NCBI GenBank assembly: GCA_000146855.1
Contig: GL405246.1
Span: forward strand, 857,709-921,708
Direction: 5' to 3'
DNA from: [Eubacterium] yurii subsp. margaretiae ATCC 43715
Lineage (GTDB): Bacteria > Bacillota > Clostridia > Peptostreptococcales > Filifactoraceae
DNA length: 64,000 bases
Position numbers and translations under genes: made by a program. This document shows, one piece after another, positions 37,744 to 46,944 of the stretch. The first letter of the stretch is position 1. Each line of letters opens with the position of its first letter. The notes beneath the pieces are model-generated. The model had not been told where the DNA came from and ran no database searches. It saw only the letters and a list, made by a program, of their open reading frames with translations.

Positions 37744-37788
37744 CTCAAGCAGGAAATTGCCTGTTATTTAGGCAATTCCCTACTTGAG
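37744..37788. terminator. Bidirectional terminator after the lipoprotein gene
   Basis: CTCAAGCAGGAAATTGCC pairs with GGCAATTCCCTACTTGAG (37744-37788), a long near-perfect stem. Confidence 0.85.
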
Positions 37789-37815
37789 TTTTAAATTTTA
37801 AATTATGTTAAATAT

Positions 37816-38385
37816 TTAGAATTTTATATTTTCCAAAAATTTCTTAACTAATTCATTATCAAGCATCTTCTCTCTTGCTTCCGGAGTATTAGCTTTTTCA
37901 TCGTTGATATCGGCGATAATATTTACAGTTATAAGGTTCTTGTCATCTATCGGAGCTACTATGATAATAGCTTGTCCATTATTACTTTGATTATAAACGA
38001 TACCTTCTTTTCCATTTAATGTAAAAGGTTTTACATCGTAAATTTCTTTAGTAAGTTTAACAAGAGAATCCCAATTTTTAGGTTCATCAATTATAGGATA
38101 GCGATCAAACTCATAGTCTATGATGCTTGCACGCCATGGTTCACCTTCTTTCATAACTGCCCAAAATCCTTGAAATTCTGTAGCTTTGAGTCCTTCAGGA
38201 ACTGCTACTTTTATTAGTTCGGTTACCTCTACTTCCTTAGCTGTAGTTTCGGTTTGAGCCGAGTTGCCGGCATTACCTCCGGTGTTTTCTGTATTACCTC
38301 CGCTTTTCGAGTCACCTCCTCCTGTGCACGCTGTAAAAAGCACTACACTTGCAAGTATTGCCAAAAATAACTTAAACTTCTTCAT
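37816..38385 (-). CDS. Lipoprotein of unknown function
   Basis: The start at 38385 is preferred over an in-frame ATG at 38421 because GGGAGG lies 10 bases before it and it begins with a signal sequence. The 189-residue product has a lipoprotein signal (MKKFKLFLAILASVVLFTAC, lipid-anchored Cys20) followed by a Gly/Ser/Asn-rich spacer and a soluble domain of about 125 residues (KVAVPEGLKATEFQGFWAVMKEGE..., AIIIVAPIDDKNLITVNIIADI). The domain looks like a small alpha/beta cell-surface fold. I cannot assign a function. It stands alone on the minus strand. Confidence 0.75.
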   Translation of the reverse strand: MKKFKLFLAILASVVLFTACTGGGDSKSGGNTENTGGNAGNSAQTETTAKEVEVTELIKVAVPEGLKATEFQGFWAVMKEGEPWRASIIDYEFDRYPIIDEPKNWDSLVKLTKEIYDVKPFTLNGKEGIVYNQSNNGQAIIIVAPIDDKNLITVNIIADINDEKANTPEAREKMLDNELVKKFLENIKF

Positions 38386-38843
38386 TTGTCTTGCCTCCCT
38401 TTCATAATAAAATAAAAACATTTGCTTATATCAATGAAAAAAATACGAAGTTTATTTTTCATATGATATAAAATAAAAAAACTTTTCATAAATAATCTTA
38501 TATAATAGAAATATATACTTCTATCTTGTAAAGATTAAATTAAGTATATCACAAATTATTAATAAAATCAAATTTTAAGATTATATGCTTCACTTGCCTA
38601 TACAACAATCTGATACGTATTTGAAATTCTTTTCTTAATAATAAATTACGTTTTCCTTTAAATTAAAAAATTTACAGCAAGAAATTCATATTAAAAAGCA
38701 ATTAACAGTCATAAAAATATATTAAAGATAAATTGTTTGAAATAACAAAAATTATACTTTAAATAAATTTGAATATTTGACATTATAAATGGTGATTTGT
38801 ATCAGTTTTACAAGTTATTCATAGAATTTTAAATTTTATAAAA
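38386..38843. other. AT-rich intergenic stretch between lipoprotein and mgtE genes
   Basis: About 455 bp. Only the lipoprotein ribosome site at its left end and the mgtE terminator at its right end are recognisable. A short segment near 38780-38810 resembles one near 40490-40510. Confidence 0.5.
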
Positions 38844-38871
38844 AAAGAGCCGAAGTAAAATTCGACTCTTT
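38844..38871 (-). terminator. Intrinsic terminator of mgtE
   Basis: AAAGAGCCGAA (38844-38854) pairs with TTCGACTCTTT (38861-38871), with a T-run on the minus strand. Confidence 0.85.
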
Positions 38872-38881
38872 ATAATCTATG

Positions 38882-40213
38882 CTATGATAACACCAACTGT
38901 GATGCTATATTGAAATATATGACAAGTGCAAAGGTATCTACTACTGTAGTTATAAGCGGTCCTGCCATAATAGCAGGGTCCATCTTGAGCCTTTTTGCAA
39001 GTAGTGGCAATACTCCGCCAATGACTTTTGCAAGTATTACAATCAGTAGCATACTTATACAAACTGTAAGCGATACATTTAGTGACATTTTTTCAAAGAA
39101 ATACAATCTTAAGAAGTTGATAGATGATAGTATAACGCCTACCAAAAGGCTTATGCGAAATTCTTTCCATATTATCTTCGCAAAATCTCTAAGCTGTAAT
39201 TCTCCAAGAGCAAGCCCTCTTATGATAAGAGTAGATGCCTGTGAGCCTGCATTTCCGCCTGTATCCATAAGCATAGGTATAAAGGATGCCAATATAACCA
39301 CCGAGTTAAGCACTTCTTCATAACGTCTTATGATTATTCCTGTAAAAGTTGCTGATATCATCAAAAACAAGAGCCAGTATATCCTTTTTTTGGCAAGGTC
39401 AACTACACTGCTTGATAGATATTCTTCGTCAGACGGAGCAAGGGCGTTCATCTTTGCAAAGTCCTCTTCGTTTTCCTCTTCAATTACTTCCAAGACATCA
39501 TCTACAGTTATTATACCTACCAAGCGATGTTCGTTATCTACGACTGGCATTGAAAGATAGCCGTATTTTTTGAAAAGAGCTGCTACATCTTCCTGATCGT
39601 CAATAGTTTTTATATATACATAGTTGACATCCATAAGAGAGCTCACAAGTGCACTTTCATTAGTCAACAACAGTTTTCTTATTTCTATTATTCCCTCGAG
39701 TCTTCTGTTGTCATCTATGACATACATGGTATTGATAGTTTCTCTGTCGAATCCTATATGACGAATCCTTTCTATTGCCTGCTTTACCGTCAATTCTTTC
39801 TTCAAGTCTACAAACTCTGTCGTCATTATACTTCCGGCTGAAAATTCCGGATAGCTTAAAAGTCTGTTAATCAGCTTTCGTCTGTCAGGAGTTGTGTTTT
39901 TAAGCACTTTTTTCACAACATTTGCAGGCATTTCTTCTATGAAGTCCACGATGTCGTCCATGAAGATATTAGGTAGCATTCCCTCTATTTCCTTATCGCT
40001 CATTATTTCAACGATGTATTTTTGTCCGTCAGGATTCATATATGAAAATACTTCTGCCGCAATATCCTTTGGTAGTATGCGGAATAATATTATAAGGTCG
40101 TTGCCATGTATTGTATCAAAAAACTCTGCAATGTCTACAACATTGTATTTGAGCAATTCATTTCTTGCTTCTACCTTATTGCCTTCTTGAATAAGTTTTA
40201 GAATTTTTTCCAT
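38882..40213 (-). CDS. mgtE: Magnesium transporter MgtE
   Basis: Mg2+ channel/transporter. From the ATG at 40213, chosen because AGGAGG lies just before it, the protein has 443 residues. Order: MgtE N domain (about 1-125; LIILFRILPKDIAAEVFSYM), two CBS domains (SIMTTEFVDLKKELTVKQAIERI and VNYVYIKTIDDQEDVAALF) and five membrane segments, with the pore motif MDTGGNAGSQASTLIIRGLALGE and the TM5 region DPAIMAGPLITTVVD. Cytosolic domains bind Mg2+ and close the pore in known homologues. A proline-rich leader ORF and a hairpin lie directly upstream and suggest expression control by Mg2+. Confidence 0.95.
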   Translation of the reverse strand: MEKILKLIQEGNKVEARNELLKYNVVDIAEFFDTIHGNDLIILFRILPKDIAAEVFSYMNPDGQKYIVEIMSDKEIEGMLPNIFMDDIVDFIEEMPANVVKKVLKNTTPDRRKLINRLLSYPEFSAGSIMTTEFVDLKKELTVKQAIERIRHIGFDRETINTMYVIDDNRRLEGIIEIRKLLLTNESALVSSLMDVNYVYIKTIDDQEDVAALFKKYGYLSMPVVDNEHRLVGIITVDDVLEVIEEENEEDFAKMNALAPSDEEYLSSSVVDLAKKRIYWLLFLMISATFTGIIIRRYEEVLNSVVILASFIPMLMDTGGNAGSQASTLIIRGLALGELQLRDFAKIIWKEFRISLLVGVILSSINFLRLYFFEKMSLNVSLTVCISMLLIVILAKVIGGVLPLLAKRLKMDPAIMAGPLITTVVDTFALVIYFNIASQLVLS

Positions 40214-40229
40214 TTTTACCTCCTTTTTC

Positions 40230-40250
40230 TCGGCACACAAAAAATGCCGA
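40230..40250 (-). promoter_or_regulatory. Hairpin immediately upstream of the mgtE ribosome site
   Basis: On the minus strand TCGGCA (40250-40245) pairs with TGCCGA (40235-40230); the mgtE Shine-Dalgarno (AGGAGG) begins 6 nt later. There is no T-run, so it is not a simple terminator. It may be part of a structure coupled to the leader ORF. Confidence 0.55.
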
Positions 40251-40272
40251 CAAAAAAGATGTACGGTATTTT

Positions 40273-40335
40273 CTATGCACTTTTATAATTCAATTTTTTC
40301 CCACTTCCGTTCGGTTTAGGATACGGGTCTACCAT
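40273..40335 (-). CDS. Candidate Mg2+-sensing leader peptide of mgtE (MgtL-like)
   Basis: A 20-codon ORF that ends 59 nt upstream of the mgtE ATG: MVDPYPKPNGSGKKLNYKSA. GGTGA, complementary to the 16S rRNA tail, lies 7 nt before the ATG, and AAAGGAG a few bases further up. The N-terminus has Asp followed by three prolines at every second position (D-P-Y-P-K-P), the pattern of the enterobacterial MgtL peptide (E-P-D-P-T-P-L-P), where low Mg2+ makes ribosomes fall off or stall and thereby opens the Mg2+ transporter gene. The C-terminal half is basic. The reading frame is directly visible; the function is inferred from position and the proline pattern. No M-box riboswitch consensus is seen. Confidence 0.6.
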   Translation of the reverse strand: MVDPYPKPNGSGKKLNYKSA

Positions 40336-40400
40336 GACTTTCTCACCACTCCTTTGAAATACAGTCAAGTCATTAAAAAATCACCTTATACAAATTCAAA

Positions 40401-40512
40401 TAATACTAAAAACCCATCAAAAAGCCTTGTAATATTAATTATTGATAATCTGCAAAACGAATAATTTGCTAAAACAATAATCTTGGCAGTATAAATGGTG
40501 ATTAGTATAAAA
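40401..40512. repeat. Possible divergent copy of the dispersed intergenic repeat
   Basis: Starts TAATACTAAA (40401-40410) and ends GATTAGTATAAAA (near 40512). The interior is weakly similar to the full copies. Confidence 0.4.
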
Positions 40513-41022
40513 ATCAATGAATTAATAAAACTCATCAATAAATTGTTCTTCATTTATAGAATTTAATAATGTTGCAGATAGTTTATCCACTGTTAATATT
40601 TTTGAAAATTTAAAAATTATTATAAGTAAAGAAAAGCACTACAATAATTTATCAATAAAATTTACACAAATAGTAGGAAATAATATCAGTGCAACTTGCA
40701 TTAGAAGAAAAATTAATGATATTATTCTAATAATAAGAAAATATCATTATTTGACAATTTGAATTTTTAATATTTTTGATATAAGATGAAATGTAATTTA
40801 AAATTAAATCAAGCTTATTATAGCATATTCAAAAAGTTATGGCAAATTCTAAATGAAAAATCCTTACATAATCCGTAAGTGTTATTTATGTTAAAAATAT
40901 AGTACAATCTTCTTAAGAAAAATATAGTGAAAATAAAGATATAAAAAATTTAGTAAGAAATAGCAAGTAAAAGAACAAGGTCAAAAAAATATATGACAGC
41001 ATAAAAATAGGGGGTTATAATT
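40513..41022. other. AT-rich gap upstream of the ABC transporter operon
   Basis: About 510 bp without a credible gene. A GGGGG ribosome site lies 8 bases before the ABC ATPase ATG at 41023. I could not settle on a promoter or a BceR-type operator by eye. Confidence 0.45.
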
Positions 41023-41796
41023 ATGGAAACAGTATTAAAGGTTGAGTCACTTAAAAAATATTACGGAAATGAATCAAATCTAACGAAGGCATTGGACAAC
41101 ATTTCTTTTCAGGTGCTTAAAGGAGAGTTTCTTGGTATAATGGGAAGTAGCGGTTCAGGTAAGACTACTTTGCTCAACTGCCTTGCTACTATCATCGCTC
41201 CTACAGAGGGTATAATTAAGATGTCGGATGAGGATATAAGCAAACTGAAAGGAGATGAGCTCTCAAATTACAGAGGTAGAAAAATAGGCTATCTATTTCA
41301 AAATTTTGAACTTTTGGAGAATTTGACAGGAAGAGAAAATATATTGCTCCCACTTTCACTGCATGATGTTTCAGAAAGAGAAAGTATGAAAAGACTGATG
41401 ATGCTTGTAGAGTATCTGGATATCAAGGATGTACTTGACAAATTTCCATCTCAGATGTCAGGAGGTCAAAAGCAGAGGGTATCTGCTGCACGTTCATTGA
41501 TATTGGATCCTAAGATAGTGTTTGCTGATGAACCTACAGGAGCATTGGACTCAAAAAATGCGAATATCTTGATGCAAAAACTTTCAGAGCTTAATCAAAA
41601 GGAAGAAACTACTATTCTTATGGTTACACATGATATTAAGGCGGCAAGTTATTGCAATAGAATACTATTCATCCAAGACGGTAAGTTATTTCACGAAATA
41701 AGAAGGGATTTTCAAACTGAGAGCCAACAGGATTTTTATCATAGAATATTAAAGCTGATGTCTACACTTTCAGGAGGTGAAAGGGATGTTTTTTAA
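41023..41796 (+). CDS. ABC transporter ATP-binding protein, Bce/MacB type
   Basis: ATPase of a peptide-antibiotic detoxification/sensing transporter. The 257-residue protein has Walker A MGSSGSGKTTLLN (about 43-55), Q-loop LFQNFELLENLTGRENILLP, signature MSGGQKQRVSAARSLI, Walker B IVFADEPTGALDSKN and the His switch MVTHDI. LENLTG-x-EN and the following permease and two-component genes place it in the BceA group. Its stop overlaps the permease start (ATG at 41786), so the two are coupled. Confidence 0.94.
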   Translation: METVLKVESLKKYYGNESNLTKALDNISFQVLKGEFLGIMGSSGSGKTTLLNCLATIIAPTEGIIKMSDEDISKLKGDELSNYRGRKIGYLFQNFELLENLTGRENILLPLSLHDVSERESMKRLMMLVEYLDIKDVLDKFPSQMSGGQKQRVSAARSLILDPKIVFADEPTGALDSKNANILMQKLSELNQKEETTILMVTHDIKAASYCNRILFIQDGKLFHEIRRDFQTESQQDFYHRILKLMSTLSGGERDVF

Positions 41797-43830
41797 GCTT
41801 GTAGGTGCAAACAGCAGAAGAAATAAAAAGGACAATGCACTATATTTTTCTTCAATGCTTATTTCCGTCATTGCATTTTACATCATCTTATCAGTGTCAA
41901 ATCAAGATGTCATGATATTTTTATCAAAGATGGAAAGCGATGCTGTACAAAGATTACTTAGTATAATACCTGTATTATATATTATTACCTTGATTATCTT
42001 ATTTGTCTTGGTATACTTTTCAAGCAGTATCAAGATGGATAATAGAAAGCACGAATTAGGAATGTATCTGACCTTGGGCATGAAAAAAGAAAACTGTTTT
42101 TGATGCTCTATCTTGAAGATATGCGCAATGACTTGTTGGCGCTTGCAATAGGTCTTCCTGTTGCCATCATGTTGTCAGAGTTGATAAGTCTTGTTACATC
42201 CAAAGTTATAGGTATGGGGATTATAGGGCATAGATTTTCTTTATCCTTTAGCGCAATTTTATTTACAGTTATAGGATTTTTGACGGTAAAATCACTTGCT
42301 ACAATTATAATAGCTATAAAAACACTAAGAAAAGAGATAGGTGACTTGCTAAACTATAAGCCTATAGCTGTAAAAAAACAACATAGTAAATTTGTCTACA
42401 TTTTTTCACTGCTCATAGGTCTAATAATGCTTACAAAAGCATACTATTACGGTATTACAAAATGGGCATGGCAAAACTTTACTCAGATGATGATTACAGT
42501 TGCACTTGGAACAATGGGCACTGTACTTATATTTTACGGAATGAGACTAATCATAGAGTTATTTATAAAAATGAGAACTTCAAAAAGACTGCATAGCTTT
42601 AATTTCAGACAGATACAGGAGATAGTCATCAATCGTTCGACTATTATAGCGCTTTGTTCATTACTTATTTTTGTATCTCTTAGTCTGTTTTCAGTTGGGG
42701 TTGCCACATATATGGAGACTACAAAGGATACACCTCATATAATGGACTATACCTTTATCAATGACAGTGAAAACAAAGTGTTTAACGAAGAATCAGTAAG
42801 AGCTAAATTAAAAGAAAATAATCTAAACTCATATTTTACAGACTTGTTTGAGATAAGATGGGGGCAAACAGGAGAAAATGACTTCTCATATAAAGAGGTA
42901 GTTTCCTCTCTTGAAAAGGAAGAAAAGACCTTAGATGTGGAGATAATGGTGGATGATTTCAAACATATTGACAGCTGTTGTCTGATTTCACTTAGCGGGT
43001 ATAACAGTATAAGGAAATTGGCAAATCTCCCTCCGGAAAAACTGGGAAATGATGAAGCAAATTTATATATGTGGGATAATATATTGTTAGACGAAGATGC
43101 GATTAACAATGCATTAAAGTCAAATCCCAAGGTAAAAGTAGTAGATAAGAGCTTAAAACTTGTGGGAGACGTACGGTCTCTACCTATAGTAACTGATCAT
43201 GCAATAACTCTGCGCTTTGCTCTTGTTGTAAATGACGAAGTGTTTGATTATTTGACAAAGGGAAATGATGTTAAATATGTAAATGGAGTCTTGGATGCAA
43301 AGAGAGTAAAAGAACAAGGTTTGATGAGAGTCATTATGGACATCAATCAAGTGCTTGACAAGACAAGTCTGGAATATGAGAGCTATATACAAAATATAGG
43401 GAGGCAGTTGATTTACATCTTATCATACAGCTATATGACAATTTACTTGTCAATAGTATTTTTGGTAGTGGCTAATACTATAATCGGAGTATTGTTCCTT
43501 ATGAGCCAAAGAACATCATACAAGAGGTATCAGTCACTTGTGTATCTTGGAGCTACCTACGATGTACTGTGTAAGTCATCACAAAAACAGATAAACAACT
43601 TCTTCGGCTTGGCGATTTTTGTTGCAGTTATAAACAGCTTTTTCGGTGTTATATCGCTTTTTAAAGCTACTTTACCATCGAGTGTGAGGGATGATATAGG
43701 CAGTTTAATTATAATTAGCCTGCTTCCTCTTGCCTTGCTTACGCTTTTTGAATTTATTTACATCCATGTAGTCAAAAAAAGCGGAAACAGTTTTTTGATG
43801 ACATTGATGGAGCCCAAAAGAGAAGAATAG
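41786..43830 (+). pseudogene. BceB-like FtsX-family permease, interrupted by a -1 frameshift
   Basis: Permease of the upstream ABC ATPase. Start ATG 41786 has AGGAGGTG 6 bases before it. The first frame runs to a TGA at 42101-42103, after RKHELGMYLTLGMKKENCF. The same protein continues in the -1 frame from TTG 42100 (LMLYLEDMRNDLLALAIGLP) to 43830. Joined, the product is about 680 residues with ten membrane segments and the large extracellular loop (about 230-460), the BceB layout. The shift lies in a run of five T (42097-42101). It could be a real inactivating mutation, a sequencing error, or ribosomal slippage; homologues read straight through this point. The intact reading frames and following regulators argue for recent or tolerated change. 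Confidence 0.8.
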
Positions 43831-43858
43831 ATTAGGAAAGATAAAGGGATGTGTCCGT

Positions 43859-44536
43859 ATGAAACGTATATTGATAGTTGAAGACGAGGTTTTGATAAGA
43901 GATGAGCTTGCTTTGATGTTGGAGAAATCAGGATATAAGGTTGATGTGATAGTCTCATTTAACAATACCACAAGGCAAATCTTGGATTTTGAAACTGACC
44001 TTATTTTGCTTGATCTGAATTTGCCTGGAGAAAGCGGATTTCAGATTTGTAGAGATGTCAAGGCAAAAAGTTCTTGTCCTATACTTGTTTTGACTTCCCG
44101 TGATAAACTTAGCGATGAGATTTACTCACTTAAATTAGGAGCGGACGAGTATCTTACCAAGCCTTTCAGACGGGAAAAACTACTTGCTCGTATAGAAAAT
44201 GTACTCAAGAGGTACGAGGGTAGGGCGAATTTGTTGGAGAGAGATAATTTTCTCCTTGATAAAAACACCTATACACTTTATGTAAACGGCAGTTCAGTAG
44301 TATTACCTCAAAATCAAGGCAAGCTGTTGGAGACATTCTTGACATCAGATAGGGACATAGTATCAAAAGAGGAGCTGAGTCAAAAACTGTGGGGCACAAG
44401 TGAGTTTATAGATGAAAATGCTCTACAGGTCAATATGACAAGACTCAAAAAGGCTATGAGCGATGCTAAGATGTCGCATAAGATAGAAACTGTAAGGGGA
44501 CTTGGCTATAAATTGGTCAAAGGTGAAGATTTATGA
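43859..44536 (+). CDS. Response regulator, OmpR family (BceR-like)
   Basis: The 225-residue protein has a receiver domain with acidic pocket E8-D9, phosphoacceptor Asp52 (LILLDLNLPG) and Lys near 102 in YLTKPF, and a winged-helix DNA-binding domain (SKEELSQKLWGTSEFIDENALQVNMTRLKKAM, RGLGYKL). It fits BceR, which activates the linked ABC transporter in response to peptide antibiotics. Its stop overlaps the kinase start by ATGA, 4 bp. Confidence 0.93.
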   Translation: MKRILIVEDEVLIRDELALMLEKSGYKVDVIVSFNNTTRQILDFETDLILLDLNLPGESGFQICRDVKAKSSCPILVLTSRDKLSDEIYSLKLGADEYLTKPFRREKLLARIENVLKRYEGRANLLERDNFLLDKNTYTLYVNGSSVVLPQNQGKLLETFLTSDRDIVSKEELSQKLWGTSEFIDENALQVNMTRLKKAMSDAKMSHKIETVRGLGYKLVKGEDL

Positions 44537-45543
44537 AAAACAAGCTCAATTATCTTAGACAGTACATCCCTTGGCTATTGATAATTTTCGGGATTGAGGT
44601 ATTTAGTGCTATCTTGCTGTGGGTAGCAGATGTTAGAGCATTTTATTCAATGCTTGTCCTGATGATTTTATTTACTGTCATTGCCATAGGATTGAGCTGC
44701 TATATACTGATAAGACTTGAGATAAAAAGAGAAAAGGCATTTGCTATATTTCTTTCAAGACTTGATGAAAACTCAAGGCGAGGATTATTAAGTGTATATG
44801 GAGAAACACATAAAAAAACTGTAGATATGATAATAAGCTCTGTTGAAAAAATGCAAGCCCAGATAAAAACAGAGAGCATAAAGTTAAGTGACTATGAAGA
44901 CTATGTAGAGATATGGGCTCATGAGATGAAGATATCACTTTCTCTACTGACTATGATATTGGACAATAATCAAGACAGTCTGACAGGGGATGTAAAATTC
45001 AAATTAGACTATATAAGAAATCAGATAGGGGATAAACTTGCTCAGATTCTATACTATTATAGAATAAGGGGAGAAAAAAGAGACTTCCTCTTTGAAAATT
45101 TCAATGTGGCTGAAAGTATCAAAGAGATTTTGGAAGACTATATGCCACTACTGAGAGAGAAAAAGTTTGATATTAAGATAAGAGATTTGGACACTAATAT
45201 CTACAGTGACAAAAGAGGCTTTGAATTTATAATAGCACAAATACTAAGTAATGCTATAAAGTATGCAGGAGACAGTCCAAGGCTTGAAATAGTGATTGAA
45301 AATCAAAACAACTATACAATGCTCAAGTTTACAGACAATGGCTGCGGTGTCAAGGAATGTGACATCAATCATATATTTGAAAAGGGATTTACAGGAGACT
45401 CCGGAGATATAAGAAAGAAATCTACAGGTATGGGGCTGTATCTTGCAAAGCACTTGGCTGATGATTTGAAAATTAAGATTGATGTAAAATCAAAGTGGAT
45501 GAGGTACTTTGAGATTTCTCTTTATATTAGCTGTAATATCTGA
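44533..45543 (+). CDS. Sensor histidine kinase (BceS-like, intramembrane-sensing)
   Basis: The 336-residue kinase has two closely spaced membrane segments (about 12-32 and 37-58) with almost no extracellular part, the hallmark of intramembrane-sensing kinases that rely on the ABC permease for detection. The phosphoacceptor is His130 in IWAHEMKISLS; the usual HE(V/I)KTPL reads HEMKISL here. The ATPase has the N box ILSNAIKYAGD, and G boxes DNGCGV and STGMGLYLAKHLAD. If the upstream permease is truly broken, this kinase would lose its sensor. Terminator at 45689. Confidence 0.92.
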   Translation: MKNKLNYLRQYIPWLLIIFGIEVFSAILLWVADVRAFYSMLVLMILFTVIAIGLSCYILIRLEIKREKAFAIFLSRLDENSRRGLLSVYGETHKKTVDMIISSVEKMQAQIKTESIKLSDYEDYVEIWAHEMKISLSLLTMILDNNQDSLTGDVKFKLDYIRNQIGDKLAQILYYYRIRGEKRDFLFENFNVAESIKEILEDYMPLLREKKFDIKIRDLDTNIYSDKRGFEFIIAQILSNAIKYAGDSPRLEIVIENQNNYTMLKFTDNGCGVKECDINHIFEKGFTGDSGDIRKKSTGMGLYLAKHLADDLKIKIDVKSKWMRYFEISLYISCNI

Positions 45544-45688
45544 TGATAATGATTTTATGTTGTAATACCAAGCTCCTTTTAAAAAGTCATATAAAATATT
45601 TTATATTGCAATTTGCATTCAAATTGTACAAACTTTATAATCAAAATACTTATATGCTAATTTAAAAGTTTTTTAGTATAAAAAAATT

Positions 45689-45720
45689 GCTGATATAACA
45701 ATCGCTATATCAGCGATTTT
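45689..45720 (+). terminator. Intrinsic terminator of the ABC transporter/two-component operon
   Basis: GCTGATATA (45689-45697) pairs with TATATCAGC (45706-45714), followed by GATTTT. Confidence 0.8.
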
Positions 45721-45824
45721 ATGATAAAACATATTGTGTATTTAGACATATTTATTAAAAAATGAATTGTAAATATTTAATGAATTTTTATAATAGGAAA
45801 AATTGTTTAATAATTATAGACCTT

Positions 45825-46752
45825 GTAAATTCTTATTTTTCTTGAACCTACAGTGATGAGCCAACGTATGCCTGTAATTTTATCATATTCACGTCCGGAA
45901 TGATTTCTCATTCCTATATTTTGTAAGCCTGTCAACTTATTTTTTAAAGTTCTACTATTATCAATGTATGAGTAGCTGTTGAAGTTTTACCATTATCAAT
46001 AAAGGGAAGTGATTAATACTACTCTCTATATCCTTAGATTTATTTCTCATCTCTTTTTCACCGGCAACTAGACATTGTGAAATAAAGTTTACACAATCTG
46101 TATTCTTCCATATAAGATAATTTTTTTTATAATCCTTCCAGTATTGTTTTGAATAAGCTATAGCCTTCAGTGCATTTTCTTTCTCTTTCTTTTTTCTAAA
46201 ATCACTTTCTTCTTCAAGCTTACTCATCTTTATATTTAACTCAATATCTTCAATATAAAATAAGGCATAGTCTTTTATATCTTCAGGTAGCTTATCCATA
46301 TTTTCTTTTAATATAGCGACATTTCTCTCAGCAGTGCCATCACCGGTAGCATCATAATCCGGATTTAAATTTTCGTTTATATAAATTGCGATATATTCAT
46401 ATCCGTCGGGCTCATTGGAATGGGAAGTTACAGCTGTTGCACGATTATATTCTTCATCATCTACAACAAAGTCCAACTTAGATAGGATATTTGATGTAGA
46501 CTTTTCAATAAGCTCCTTTTCAGACATTTCAGGATGATCTTCTTTGTACATCTTATAGACTGATATAAAATCATCCATATTTTCATTAACTTCTTTGATA
46601 TCTCTTTCAGGTTCCTGAATTGCAGCCTCTTTTCTTATTTTGTCTTTTATCTCAGCTATTTGAGCATGTGTAAGCTCCAATGCGAAAACATTTGAAGTAA
46701 AGACAAAGAGCAGAGCAAAGACAGGTAAAAAGGTAAAAACTCTTCTTGTCAT
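45825..46752 (-). pseudogene. Secreted Amidase_6-domain protein, C-terminus decayed
   Basis: Start at 46752 (ATG with AAGGAGG upstream; longer in-frame starts lack this). Residues 1-25 are a signal peptide (MTRRVFTFLPVFALLFVFTS... cleaved after VFA). A charged helical region follows, then the Amidase_6 motif AIAYSKQYWKDYKKNY and NTDCVNFISQCLVAGE, carrying the catalytic Cys. The frame then runs into unrelated sequence and stops at 45961. Fragments of a plausible continuation lie in other frames (DNGKTSTATHT near 45970-46000; NHSGREYDKITGIRWL near 45860-45920), but the stretch between is too short. This is best read as an internal deletion plus frameshift of a surface cysteine amidase. Confidence 0.6.
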
Positions 46753-46944
46753 AACAGACCTCCTTTTCATCACAAATATCATAATAAACATCAATAAATA
46801 CGAGTTAAGAACAGATTATACTTAACTTGATACCATTGTAATATTTGCTGAAAGAAAATTCAAGAAGAGTTTTCATTTTTTAATAAAAGAGTTATATTTT
46901 TGTGAAAACTTTATTAGTAAAATGAAAGATTTTTATAATAAATT

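Noticed and set aside
40214..40400. M-box (ykoK) magnesium riboswitch before mgtE
   Set aside because: None of the conserved M-box blocks could be recognised on the minus strand; the leader ORF explains the region better.
41777..42103. Treating the first permease frame as an independent 108-residue gene
   Set aside because: It ends exactly where the -1 frame continues the same permease family without loss of residues, so it is the N-terminal part of one gene.
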